The position numbers and the translations under genes were made by a program. From Paraspadella gotoi (taxonomy: Eukaryota > Chaetognatha), in assembly GCA_051294375.1 (NCBI GenBank), contig CM119266.1, positions 24,106,411 through 24,170,410 on the forward strand: a DNA stretch of 64,000 bases, read 5' to 3'. The notes under the pieces are model-generated. The model searched no databases, was not told the DNA's origin, and was given only the letters and a program-made list of their open reading frames with translations. Shown piece by piece: positions 51,776 to 63,866 of this stretch. Position 1 is the first letter of the stretch. Each line of letters begins with the position of its first letter.

Positions 51776-53053
51776 GGAAAAGGTAAGGTGTTTTGTGTAA
51801 CCAGTTAGCCATTTAGGTATAATCTGTTATAATATAGATAATATTTTAAAGAAGATAATAAAGAAATAGACGATAATAAAACGACAAGTATAAATAGATA
51901 AACCACAAGACCCCATGTAGCCCGATAAGACGATACGACGGTACGTGTTTCAAACCCACGTTATTGTGAGATTCGATCGAGTTTGCGTTACCCCTATTTT
52001 AGTTAATTTTAGCGTCAGTAATTAAGGCTCTAAACAACATTTTAAATGAATAAACTTATTAGAATATGGTTCCTTCCCTTTATAAAGTTTATAACATGAT
52101 TTTTAGCGTTCACAACTCTCGAAAGATTTTAAGAATCTCCCGTTGAACAACAACGACAACGAAGAGAGATACTCGTTTCCCCCGATTCGCTTCCTTCATC
52201 GTCGTAATTAAAGGTTCCCCGCCTCGGATTTCTCCTCCTCGCCCGCCCGCGCTCCCCTGGACGAAATCCCTCAGGGGGGCGGGAAATAATAGTTTCCTGT
52301 TCTTTCTTTCAACTCCACCCCCTCCACCCTCACCCCTGGGGGTAAGATGACTTTCTCTCTTCCTTTCTTCGTCCTCTGACCACTCTTACCCTCGAACCCA
52401 CCCTCACGCATCCCTCGACTTCACAGATGATCGGAGTAGCTAAAACCAACCACGCCCTGTTGCTCTGTCCTCCTCTTCTTCTTTTGATTTGTTTCGTTTT
52501 GCGAACTTTGTTCGACATTTTTTGGACAGAAATGGGAAAAATAGCGACGGCGATGAACGAATGACTCGTTCATTGTGAATTATCGAATATGTAACGCAAT
52601 AATTTTTTTTTCACAAGGGAAAGAGCAAACGATTCTCAGAAATATTACCTGAACGTGAAACATTAGTCGCTGCTTTTATCTCTAAGCTAAACAGTGGAGG
52701 AAATTGCCGTTAGTATTGTATTGTGTAGAATATATTATATAGTATTGTATTCGACATCTTTCTCTCCCTCTTTTTTCTTTTTTAATTTTTCACTTAATAC
52801 CCTTCTTTTTTTTCCTCCTTTTCCTCTTGGATGCTTCGTCCGACTAATTAGTGAATGAAATCTGAACAGAAAATTTTACGAAAAAGTTTTAAAAATCCGC
52901 GTTCGTCTGTCAGGGAAATTTTTGTATGTCGCAAAAGCTCACTTACTAAAATACAAATATTGTCTTTCCTTCATTTAAGTACTCTTTAAATAAAATTGTT
53001 TTAATACTCTCTGCATTCACTTAGTCGATTTTTATTTTTAGTCGTAATTTTAT
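51776..53053. other. Intergenic; no feature supported
   Basis: AT-rich with C-rich patches (52,215-52,335). No exon, RNA gene or repeat array recognised. Confidence 0.5.
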
Positions 53054-53261
53054 NNNNNNNNNNNNNNNNNNNNNNNNNNNNNNNNNNNNNNNNNNNNNNN
53101 NNNNNNNNNNNNNNNNNNNNNNNNNNNNNNNNNNNNNNNNNNNNNNNNNNNNNNNNNNNNNNNNNNNNNNNNNNNNNNNNNNNNNNNNNNNNNNNNNNNN
53201 NNNNNNNNNNNNNNNNNNNNNNNNNNNNNNNNNNNNNNNNNNNNNNNNNNNNNNNNNNNNN
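53054..53261. other. Assembly gap (208 N)
   Basis: Run of N between AT-rich DNA and an E-box-containing contig start. Confidence 0.95.
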
Positions 53262-53310
53262 CCCTAATTGGACTCGCCGATCACGTGACTAACCGGTCAC
53301 GTGATAAAAC
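53262..53310. promoter_or_regulatory. Paired TCACGTGA boxes next to an inverted CCAAT
   Basis: TCACGTGA at 53,281-53,288 and 53,297-53,304, with ATTGG at about 53,267-53,271. This is the same combination as in front of the DNMT3-like gene. No gene start is visible beside it. Confidence 0.4.
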
Positions 53311-53954
53311 CCTTTGATATTCGCCGCCTCCTTCCGCAATGCCAGACGTCTGGAATCTTTGAAATTATTATATTGACGTTATTTGAGGCGTTGGCTTTGG
53401 CTTTTAGCGTTAAAGGCCGGGGCGGTGCGATGCGCGGGAGTGGTGTATTAATTGTCGTGGGAACTGAAGTTTTGTTTTGAAAAGTGAAATAATAAATAAA
53501 ATTATAATTAATAAAATAATAAAAAACATTTGCATGGGTAAGAGACCGAATTATGCTTGCTGACTACGAGGCTTTTTTTGAACAACGCCATTTGCAGTTA
53601 TTTGCAAATGGTGGAGGTTCGCAACCGAGAGTGGGCGTGGCAGTGACGATTACTACCAGAGACGAGGAACGGGCGGAGACAACAGTCATCGACGGAAGCA
53701 ATAACGACTTGAAGAATTAGGGTAACCAGTCTCAACAGCCGATAGTCAAAAGTTCAGCGGTGAAGGAGAAAGAGAAAAATCGGCGGTGACAGTTATGATA
53801 GCAAAAAAAAAAGAGGATCGGTTGAATAGCGACGGCGAATATCACTGGCTTACAACCAAGATCACCCGGTGACATTCACGCCGACTGTCAGCGTGGTGGG
53901 GAGTGAGTGTGTGTGTATATGAACGGAGGGCAGAGCGTCCGATCAACGTATCAA

Positions 53955-55592
53955 AACATGTCTCTCTCTCTCTCTCTCGTCTTCTCTCTCCCTCCCCTCC
54001 TCTCTCATCTCCTCTCTCTTTCTCTCTCTCCTCCTCTCTCTTTTTCTCTCTCTCCCGCTCATCTTAAAAAAAAAAACAAATTCAAAATCACGCTGGGATC
54101 AGACACAGAGAACTTTTCTTGACCTTTATGCAAAACCTACACAATCCGAAAACCATACACAACCCTTAATAAATACTCAGCTAAACGAACTTCGCGTCAC
54201 CCCTTTTTACCCCTGCCCCCCCCCCTTCTCTAACCCCATACTGCCTCATCCCCCTCCACCCTACGTCTCCACCCTCTCCCCCCCAAAAAAATTTAGATTC
54301 GACGGCCGAAAACTAGGAGGAGATTTCACGATTGTTGATCTTTTTTTTTTCCCGGCAATGTCGGGGGGGCCGGGGGGGGGGGGGGGGGAAAACCTCCGCG
54401 ATCGCCCCGCCGCCGCCGATTGCCGCCGCCGCCTGCCGCCGACCGACGCCGCCGCCTGCCGCCGATTGACCCAAAATTGTTTTGTCTGCTTGAGTTATGG
54501 GCGTTTTTATGGGCGGGTTCGACCATCGATCGCTTTTCTGCTCTCGTCTCTCGGTCGCTTCCTATTTTTTGCGATCTTTTTAATCTTCCCGCCTCTTTTT
54601 TTTTTGATGATGATGATGGGGCACGCCTACTAGCTTCTTCGACATTGCGAAACAGATCTAAAATGGGCTTTAATTAATATTACGTGAGGTGAAATAATTG
54701 CATATTAACAGGGAAAGATGACAGCGCAAAAGTGTCTCTCTTTTACTTAAAGAGAGTTATATGTTATGAAATTGGTACAACCAATATAAAAATTATCCAT
54801 TCATTTAATAAATAAGCTATCTCGCCCCTGACTTTGGACAGGCTTTGGTGGTTTAAGGCCTCCATCACTCTTACAAGATAATGACATAGCAGGTCACTGC
54901 AAGCTTTCAATCAAGACTCTCTCACAGTCTCGTTTATTCACTCCCAGAGTACCTGGCTTCCCTATCAATGAAGTGGTATAATATTTCAAAGAATGTTTAT
55001 ATGATTTATATGATTTATCGTTAAGGTTAGTAAACAATTATACTTTTTTTATTTTTAGATTCCTTCATACTTTTGTAATTGGCAATACAAGACTTAAAAA
55101 AATAAATATACCAATATACCAATATACTAATATCAATTTTTTTTAAATGAAACTTGGTTAATTTATCTTATTCATCATCATCATCGTCGTCGTCGTCGTT
55201 TTAAGTTTTTGCATTTAGTTTCGAAAAAGAGATTTATCTCAACTTTCGACCGAAAAAAACAATGTTTTTTTTTCTCCTTTCAAACGAAATAGCATAATTT
55301 TTAGTAAGGTCGGTTTCGGCTTTGTGCGATAATGTATCGTTCTCATCATTCGCGGGCCTTGTTCTCTACTTGTCGTTAACTGCGTTCCCTCTCCTTCTCC
55401 TCTTCTCCTCTTCACCTTCGTCTCTCACTCCTTCCCTTTTCTTTTTTCTCGTTGTTGTTATTGTCGTCGTCGTTGTCGTCGTCGCTTATCGCGATCGAGG
55501 TCGAAGCCTCGGACTCGAAAACCTGATTTATGTCCGACGTTCGACAAAAAATTTCGGGGCCAAAAATTCGTCGAAGCGAAAAGAGAGAGAGA
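53955..55592 (+). repeat. 1.6 kb unit, copy A
   Basis: Runs from an imperfect CT array through TTAAAAAAAAAA, a GCC/GC-rich stretch, the dispersed repeat and GTC-rich blocks to AATTCGTCGAAGCG. The next 1.6 kb repeats it in the same order. A G-run of about 25 bases (54,363-54,388) is absent from copy B. Confidence 0.88.
54764..54894. repeat. Dispersed repeat, copy 2
   Basis: Nearly identical to 12,656-12,785 over about 130 bases, then diverges at both ends. It continues with TCACTGCAAGC here, against TATACTCGG at copy 1, which defines the shared boundary at GCAGGT. Confidence 0.8.
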
Positions 55593-55604
55593 CGATCACT
55601 GTTA

Positions 55605-57180
55605 TTCAAACATTTCTCTTCTCTTCTCCCTCTCTCTCATCTCCTCTCTCTTTTCTCTCTCTTCTCTCTCTCTCGTTTTCTTCTCTCTCCCGCTCATCTT
55701 AAAAAAAAAAAAAAATTCAAAATCACGCTGGGCATCAGAAACAGAGAAACTTTTCTTGACCTTTATGCAAACCTATACACAATCCGAGAAAACCATACAC
55801 CAACCCTTAATAAATACTCAGCTAAACGAACTTCGCGTCACCCCTTTTTACCTGCCACCCCCCTTCTCTAACCCCATACTGCCTTTCCATTCTACTACGT
55901 CTCCACCCTCTCCAAAAAAAATTAGATTCGACGGCCGAAAACTAGGAGGAGATTTCACGATTGTTGATCTTTTTTTTTTCCGCATCGCCGACTCCGCGAT
56001 CGCCGCCGCCGCGATTGCCGCGCGCCTGCCCGCCGACCGACGCCGCCGCCTGCCGCCGATTGACCCAAAATTGGTTTTGTCTGCTTGAGTTATGGGCGTT
56101 TTTATGGGCGGTTCGACCATCGATCGCTTTTTCTCTCTCCGTCTCTCGGTCGCTTCCTATTTTTTGCGATCTTTTTAATCTTCCCGCCTCTTTTTTTTTT
56201 GATTGATGATTGATGGGGCACGCCTACTAGCTTCTTCGACATTGCGAAACAGATCTAAAATGGGCTTTAATTAATATTACGTGAGGTGAAATAATTGCAT
56301 ATTAACAGGGAAAGATCAGCGCAAAAGTGTCTCTCTTTTACTTAAAGGAGTTATAATGTTATGAAATTTGGTACAACCAATAATAAATATATCCTATCAT
56401 TTATAAATAAGCTATCTCGCCCCTGACTTTGGACAGGCTTTGGGTGGTTTAAGGCCTCCATCACTCTTACAAGATAATGAACATAGCAGGTCACTGCAAG
56501 CTTTCAATCAAGACTCTCTCACAGTCTCGTTTATTCACTCCCAGAGTACCTGGCTTCCCTATACATGAAGTGGATATATATTTTCAAAGAATGTTTTAAT
56601 GATTTATATGATTTATCGTTAAGGTTAGTAAACAATTATACTTTTTTTTTATTTTAGATTCCTTCATACTTTTGTAATTGGCAATACAGAACTAAAAAAA
56701 TAAAATATTACCAATAACCAATATACTAATATCAATTTTTTTTAAATGAAACTTGGTTAATTTATCTTATTCATATATCATCGTCGTCGTCGTCGTTTTA
56801 AGTTTTTGCATTTAGTTTCGAAAAAGAGATTTATCTCAACTTCGACCGAAAAAAACAATGTTTTTTTTTTCTCTTTCAAACGAATAGCATAATTTTTAGT
56901 AAGGTCGGTTTCGGCTTTGTGCGATAATGTATCGTTCTCATCATTCGCGCCTTGTTCTCTATTGTCGTTAACTGCGTTCCCTCTCCTTCTCCTCTTCTCC
57001 TCTTCACCTTCGTCTCTCACTCCTTCCCTTTTCTTTTTCTCGTTGTTGTTATTGTCGTCGTCGTTGTCGTCGTCGCTTATCGCGATCGAGGTCGAAGCCT
57101 CGGACTCGAAAAACCTGATTTATGTCCGACGTTCGACAAAATTTCGGGGCCAAAAATTCGTCGAAGCGAAAAGAGAGAGA
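55605..57180 (+). repeat. 1.6 kb unit, copy B
   Basis: Collinear with copy A at an offset of about 1,600 with scattered one- and two-base indels. It contains a third dispersed-repeat copy at 56,359-56,491, then a GA array and a 25-N gap (57,233-57,257). The indel pattern and the 25-N run make a gap-filling duplicate as likely as a real tandem duplication. Confidence 0.88.
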
Positions 57181-57232
57181 GGAGAGAGAGAGAGAGAGAG
57201 AAGAGAGAGAGAGAAGAGAGAGAAGAGAGAGA

Positions 57233-57257
57233 NNNNNNNNNNNNNNNNNNNNNNNNN
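57233..57257. other. Gap of exactly 25 N inside a GA array
   Basis: Fourth 25-N run of the window, directly after copy B of the 1.6 kb unit. Confidence 0.9.
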
Positions 57258-59570
57258 GAGAGAGAGAGAGAGAGAGGTGGGGGATGACGGCATCCGCTTA
57301 TTATTCGAACATCGTTTTGCCCTCCTTTCTCATCCTAATTTGCATATCGAGGGAGATTTTTTCTTTTATATTGAGGCATCGAATTAAAATTTCGGTCAAA
57401 ATGAGGAAAGGTAATTTTTGCCCACAATATTAAGGATAGCCCAACTCAATGGGGTGAGTCAAAAATTTAGAGTGAGTACATGCTCAAACGAATATTTAGA
57501 CATTTTTAAGAATACTTTCTATGGACAAAAAATATTTAATATTGCTCTATACCCTAGTAATTAATTTTTTAATATTTATTTATAGATAGGAAAGGCCAAA
57601 AATTTTTTTTAGAAGTTTTAAATTTTAAGACTGTCATTTAGTTGACCATATTCAGATAGCTCATAAAAAGTTGTCTACACAAAGTATAATTCTTTTTGTG
57701 TGTCAAAAATAAGAAAAACCGTAAAAAATCATCATCATCTTTTGATGATTTTTTCAGTTTTTTTAGATTTTCACTTAGAAAACGTAAGAATTTTTAAAAG
57801 CTGTAATTATATTTCTTGTTCAACTTTTTATGCTCTATCAAAATCCATCAAAAAATTTTAAGATATCCTAAAAAAATTTTTTTGCTTATATAGTATTATA
57901 ATATTTTTAATTAGGCTGGTACCCTCAGAAGAAAGCATTTTTTTACAAAAAGTATTTGAATATCGTAATCTATGGTCATGATAGATTATTTTAACGCTGT
58001 ATACATTTGCATTTAAATTTCATCGGCTATGGCTAACAATATTTCGTCCATCGTAGAAAATCGAAAAAAGTGTAAATGTTTAATTAAAGTGTAATCTGTG
58101 AAAAACTAACATCTCTAACTATATAAAATGATTAAATGCTAATCTGTGAAAATAACTTACTTTGAAACATGTCTGAACTCATCTGGAGAAGGGAAAAATC
58201 ATTGGAGACCATGAATATTATTACCCAATATAGATTGTTTGTTTTTAATTCAATACGGCATACACAGTGACACATATACAGTTATAGAACGACAAACCCT
58301 GGCACATTTCTGGTGGTACCTCTTTTTCAAAGATTTTTTGATGTTTATTTGTCATTTTTTTTACCTCGATAATATATATATATATAAAAACAAAAATACT
58401 AGTCACCTCTTGAAAAGGGAAAAAAGCGGAGTTTTTTAAAAATTGTATTGTACAATCACGAAGTATTAAGAATTGACTTTCCTGAAAAAGACAGAAAAAG
58501 TCTCGACGTTCGCTCGGAGTCGGGACAGACAAAGGCGAAAAATAAACAAAAAGGATAGAAGGGAGAGAAAGAAATTATACTTCAAACGAAAATTCTTTCG
58601 AACGAACGGTCGAGCGTCTAGAGGCAAATTTTTTTGTTTGTTTGTTGGTAAACAAACTAAATTGGTTGCGATTTATTGAAAGAGAAATAAAAAATAGTTA
58701 GCGTTTTTGTTCGAAAGGTAAAAAACGGCAACACCGCGCATACATGCTTCAAATGGTTCGAAAAGAGATAACTTCAGATAAATAAGATTCCCTATATTTT
58801 TTGTTGTTGTTGTTTTAATAATTTCTAAAAAATCTATAGGTGATGGCAACGCTTTGGAAAAGGGGGATAAAATGACAACTTCGTGAATTCACGTTAGAAC
58901 CATGACTAAAGATGAAAAAAAAACTAAATAGCTTAAAAAAAAAAAAAACAAAAACAAAAAAAAATAAACAAAGCATGATTCTACCGACAACGACACTGCA
59001 TTTCGAAAGAAACAGCAACGACTTCGTTTCTGACGATCAAAGTTGATTCGCTAAAAAAAGCTTCTGAACAAGGGGTGGCAGGGCAGAGGGAGCTGGGGGT
59101 GGCAGGGCAGAGGGGGGTAAGGGGTGGAGGGGAGTAAGATGGGATTGACCGGGGGGAGGAGGACAAGGGAACAACGCTAAGCGGAAATTTACGTACAAAT
59201 CGTGGAGAAAAAAAAAGGTTGTTCGGTTCGACAACCAAATCGTCCGTCGCAGCGAAGACAAAGGCGTCTAATTATGGCGTCCCCCGTCGTCCTCGGGATT
59301 ATTTTTTTTTAACGTAAGATGGCGTCCGGGAGTTGAAAAGGAATTGAAGAGGAGAGAGATCGGGACGAGAGAAGAACCAACCCAAGAAATAGCGATGGCG
59401 ACTGAGATGGCGCTAAAAGTTGGTAGGAATCATCGGGTGTTTGCGCCGCGGTAAAGAACTTTGTTCTTTGTCTTTGTCCTTTGTCATGCGCCGTCGATCC
59501 TCCAATCCCGACAGAGCTTCTCCGACGATTTCCTCGACTCAATGAAAATCATAACATAACATTTCCCAAC
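57258..59570. other. Intergenic, AT-rich then mixed; no gene supported
   Basis: 57,400-58,480 is AT-rich with long A and T runs; 58,500-59,560 is mixed composition. No exon, RNA gene or mobile-element frame recognised. This stretch lies on the 3' side of the - strand homeobox exon. Confidence 0.5.
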
Positions 59571-59574
59571 TTTT

Positions 59575-59897
59575 CTTCTACTTCTCACTTTCTCCTCTCT
59601 TTCTTCTTCCACCTCACTCGACGAGGCGTGGTCCTTCCCTCTCTTTTCCTTCATACTTCTTCCTCTCTTCTCCTCTCTCACTTCCACGCTCCTTTCCTCG
59701 GAGAGGCGTGGTCCTTCTCTCTGTTATACTTCATACTCCTTCCTCTCTTCTCCTCCCTCCTTCCCACTTCCCCTCTCTTTCCTCGGCGAGGCGGTGGTCC
59801 TTCCCTCTCTTTTCCTTCATCTTCCTCTCCTCTTCTCCTCCCTCACTTCCCCGCTCCTTTCCTCGGAGAGGCGTGGTCCTTCTCTCTCTTCTCCTTC
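59575..59897 (-). repeat. Minisatellite of about 80 bp units derived from the homeobox exon tail
   Basis: GTGGTCCTT recurs at 59,628, 59,708, 59,794 and 59,873, spacing 80, 86 and 79. Read on the - strand each unit has ATGAAG, then AAGGACCACGCC, a CCGAGGAAAG-like block and usually GGAAGTGAG. The unit nearest the homeobox is the coding tail and stop; the others lie in the 3' UTR as diverged copies. Confidence 0.85.
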
Positions 59898-60072
59898 ATC
59901 CTCCGATTCTGGAACCAAATCTTGATCTGCCTCTCGGTCAGTCCGAGATTCTGCGAGATTTCGATCCGACGACGTCGCGTCAAGTAGCGATTGGAGACGT
60001 ACTCGCGCTCCAGTTCCGCCGTCTGATGGCGGGTGTAGGTTTGACGTCGCTTCCGGTGGGGCGTGATGAGGC
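59843..60072 (-). CDS. Homeobox exon of a Hox gene (last exon, partial gene)
   Basis: The acceptor CTTCCTTTCCAG behind a pyrimidine tract (60,073-60,100) opens an exon in phase 1, ending with TGA at 59,843-59,845. After GLITP comes a complete 60-residue homeodomain. It begins [12 protein letters not shown], has [13 protein letters not shown] in helix 2 and [16 protein letters not shown] in the recognition helix, with the DNA-contacting residues Q50 and N51. It is of Antennapedia/Hox class, but with unusual residues: A14, R18, Y20, V21, S22, and S35-Q-N-L-G. The tail after position 60 is only 11 residues. The protein would be a sequence-specific nuclear transcription factor. The phase matches the YPWM exon at 40,505-40,940, yet that exon lies on the wrong side for one gene. 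An exon 1 to the right of 60,072 is not seen in the window. The paralogue group is undecided. Confidence 0.9.
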
Positions 60073-60751
60073 CTGGAAAGGAAGGAAGGGGGGAGGGAAA
60101 GGTAAAGTTAGTAAAAAAGTAAATAAGCCAAGAAATTTTTTTATAAAAAGTCTTTGAATTACACGTACAAACAAATCACGGGACCGGGTTCATTTGGTAA
60201 ATTAGCGCCTTCTGATTGTTAATTATCCTCACTAACAATTTATAATTCTTATTTCTTCACGCTTCACATTTCATAATCTAGATTAGTTACGCAGAAACGA
60301 ATCCCGCCTTAATATCCATTCTATGGACCTTTATTTCACAGAACGTCACTGACGACGACGACGACCCAAAAAAAATTTGTGAAAAATTTATGGATCGAGC
60401 GTGAACCGGACAACGGAGACGCCGCCGGGCGATACCGGGTGACCGTCGGGCGACGCCGGCGCAATTGGACGACATTGGGTTCGCCGCCGCCCGACAAAAG
60501 CCGACAACGCCGACCCCCGACGGTGGACCACAATGGGGCGCGATCGGCGGGCGGCTAATTTCAAAGAAAAAAACCATTGACGGCGACTCTTTGACCGACG
60601 AGGGCGAGAACGACGACGACGACGATGACGACGACGATAAAGGCGAAAAAAAAGAGAACAGAATTGGGCGATGCAAGTGGGTTTAGATGGAAGGCAGGCA
60701 ATGGAAGCAGAGTCTCAGATGTAACACGTGTGAAAAGGAGAAGAGAGCGAG

Positions 60752-60764
60752 AAAGAAAGAAAAA

Positions 60765-60852
<88 letters not shown>

Positions 60853-60916
60853 AAAGAAAGGGAAAGGAAAAAAAGAAAGAAAGAAAGAAAGAGAGAAAGA
60901 AAGAAAGAAAGAAAAA

Positions 60917-60956
<40 letters not shown>

Positions 60957-60957
60957 A
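60752..60957. repeat. (AAAG)n microsatellite
   Basis: About 205 bases of GAAA repeats with a GGGAAAGG interruption near 60,860. Confidence 0.95.
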
Positions 60958-61839
60958 ATGAAGTGAAATGAAGTGAAATGAAATTTTCCACCATCTCCCA
61001 CGTTTCCTAGCGACCAAATTTTCATCATCCCCGCGAATTTCTGTCCCGCGGCGGTTGACGCCCCTCCACGCCCCCGTCGTCATCGCGGCCTTCAGTCGTC
61101 ATCGTCGTTGTCATCGATGTCGTCGTCATCGTCAGTCTCGACCCTGCCCTTTAAATCAAGGAAGAATTGGATCCTATTTCGTCACGAGAAAAAAACCTGA
61201 TGACGTCATTGGATTTTTGATTCGACAAAAACAAAAGAGCATCGGGGATTGAGTTGATCGAATTTTGGGGGACGAGACCTTCAACAATCAAATACAGTCA
61301 ATGCGATTAGTAAGAATTATCAAATTTACATAAAAAGATAGATAATTGTTGCAGTTCTCGGCTCGACTCTCTGCGTTATTTTTCGCTTTTTTCTTTGAGG
61401 GTTTAATCGTTTTAAGTTTTAAAGTTTAAGCTTCAAAAGAAATAAAACTGTCAAACTGCGTACATATCGCGAAGACAAACGGAAAATAAAAAAAATTTAA
61501 CAGGTTATATTTATGTAGCTATAGAAATCTAAACTTCCTTCAGTATATGTATTTATTTTCAGTTATAATTAGAATATAAGTAGTTAATTCCACGGAGTCA
61601 GAAAAAAAAGGGGGAAAAATATTTGGTCCTTCTCGTCCTTTAAGTCGTCGTCTCCTTCGTCGTCGTCGTCGTCGTCGTCGTTGTAATCGAATAAAACTTA
61701 ATTAGTGTCGAAGAAAAATCACGTGACCAACAAATTTATGAATCATTATCAGCAAGAATAAATTTTTTTCTCCTTCGTCTCTCTTTTTCTCTTTTTCTGT
61801 CTCTCTCTTATTTCAACTTTAAAGGAAAAAGGGAAAAGG

Positions 61840-61883
<44 letters not shown>

Positions 61884-62379
61884 AGAGAGAAGGAGAGAGA
61901 GGAGAGAAAGAGGAGAGAGAGAGAGAGAGAGAGATGGAGAAGACTTATCTATTATCTTATATCCGGAGCATCCCCGTTGATACGCGGAAAGGAGGGTGCC
62001 TATTAGATTTTGGGTGCATACTGAGAAGGTAACAGAGAGAAAGAGAGATAGACAGACAGACAGACACAGATAAGCGAAATTGGGCAGAGCCTTTATTTTT
62101 TCTCTTCCTCTTTTGAGACTGGAAGCGGCTCGAATCAAGGCTTTCATGTTCGCCGACTGACGAGGTCTACAGTAAATCACGAGCTCTCTCTCTCGCTCTC
62201 TCTCTCGCTCTCTCTCGTTCTCTCCTCGATCGTCGATCATCGTCACGTCGTCTGCTTCGCAATGACGCTCGCTCATTGGACAATTTCTTTACGTCGCTCG
62301 TAGATAATTGGACGCAACTCGAGGACACTGCGTGAGTGAACGACGTTCTCAAAACCAATAATTCGCCGGTTTTTTAACA

Positions 62380-62388
62380 CAGAGAGAG

Positions 62389-62462
<74 letters not shown>

Positions 62463-62475
62463 GAGAGAGAGAGAT
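62380..62475. repeat. (GA)n microsatellite
   Basis: About 95 bases, broken once by AAGAG and ending GAGGAGAGGAG. Confidence 0.95.
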
Positions 62476-63105
62476 TTATCCGTTCTCTCCTCGGTCGACT
62501 CCATCGGTTACACAGTCTCTTTACGTCGGGGAGAGATGAGAGGACGCCGACGAGACGGAGACGACAGAGAGCGAGTGATTCTTCAACGCGCTCGAAAAAT
62601 AACGCGGGTTTTTCTCGTTCCTCCTTTCGACTCTGTCTCTGTCTTGTTCGCTGGCTTCTTCTGAATCCTCTCGCACTCTCCGCTTCGAAAAGGTGCGGGC
62701 GAAAATTAACGGACGGCCAGTTTGAGGGAGGGAAGGTTGGAAGGGAGGTAAGGGCCGAAGGAGTAAGGGATACCGAGAGGTCGGTCTCGCCCCCCCCCTC
62801 CCTCCCTCTCGAGGGTCTCATTCTCAAGAAAAAAGGGTGGAAATGGATCAGGAAATGGATGAGGTGGCTCCGACGTCGTCATCGATTTGTAGACAAGATT
62901 TCGCTCCGACGATTTTCCGATTTATGTTTCGATTTCATGGGAACGAACCAGGACCGGGAACGAGGATTTTCCTCTTAGGATCGATATTTCAAAATAAATT
63001 ACTCCGTTAATAAAAACGAAACGGGTCTCTAATATTGATTAACCAATTAATCGCCGTTCTTTTTCTCTCTCGGACCGCAAACGCATTCTCTCACGTCCCG
63101 ATGAT

Positions 63106-63217
<112 letters not shown>

Positions 63218-63788
63218 CAATATCTTATTTCTCTTCGTTTTAACTTATGACTTCTTTCCTTGTTTGACTTCGTGCGGAGATTTATTCCCTTTCTTCTCCT
63301 TTTGTTTTTCTTCTTCTCTCTTCGGCGGGATCCCTTCCCTCATTCCCCTTTTTTTTCTTTTTTCGTTCCTAATCCATTTTATCCCTTTTCTTTTTTCTTT
63401 TTTTTTTAAGAAAAAAAAACCGTGAAACTTTCCCTTTCGTCGACTGAGAAGAAAAAAGAAAAACAAAAGAAAGAGAATAAAAAAGAGAAAGACTTTCTTT
63501 TTTCAAGAGGTCGAAACGAGAACAGAGGGCCAAACAAAGGATTTCTTCTCGTTCGCCCTCGTAGTGTTCTTTTGTTTCAGTTTCAACGTCTTTTCTTCGA
63601 AATCCAGGCATTGTTTTTTTTTCTTTAAAAAAAAAGATGAAAAAAAGAGGAGATTGTTTTCTCAGAGACTAAAGTCCGTTCGCTCGATTTGCTCATGCGT
63701 CGCCATCCGAGTTTCAAAACTGAATTTTGAAAAATGTCTTAATCGCGGGTTTAACTAAACTTAAAAAAGAGAATTAAAAAAGTTTATG

Positions 63789-63789
<1 letters not shown>

Positions 63790-63864
<75 letters not shown>
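63790..63864. repeat. (GA)n microsatellite
   Basis: About 74 bases of GA; forms an inverted pair with the CT array at 63,108-63,214. Confidence 0.95.
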
Positions 63865-63866
<2 letters not shown>

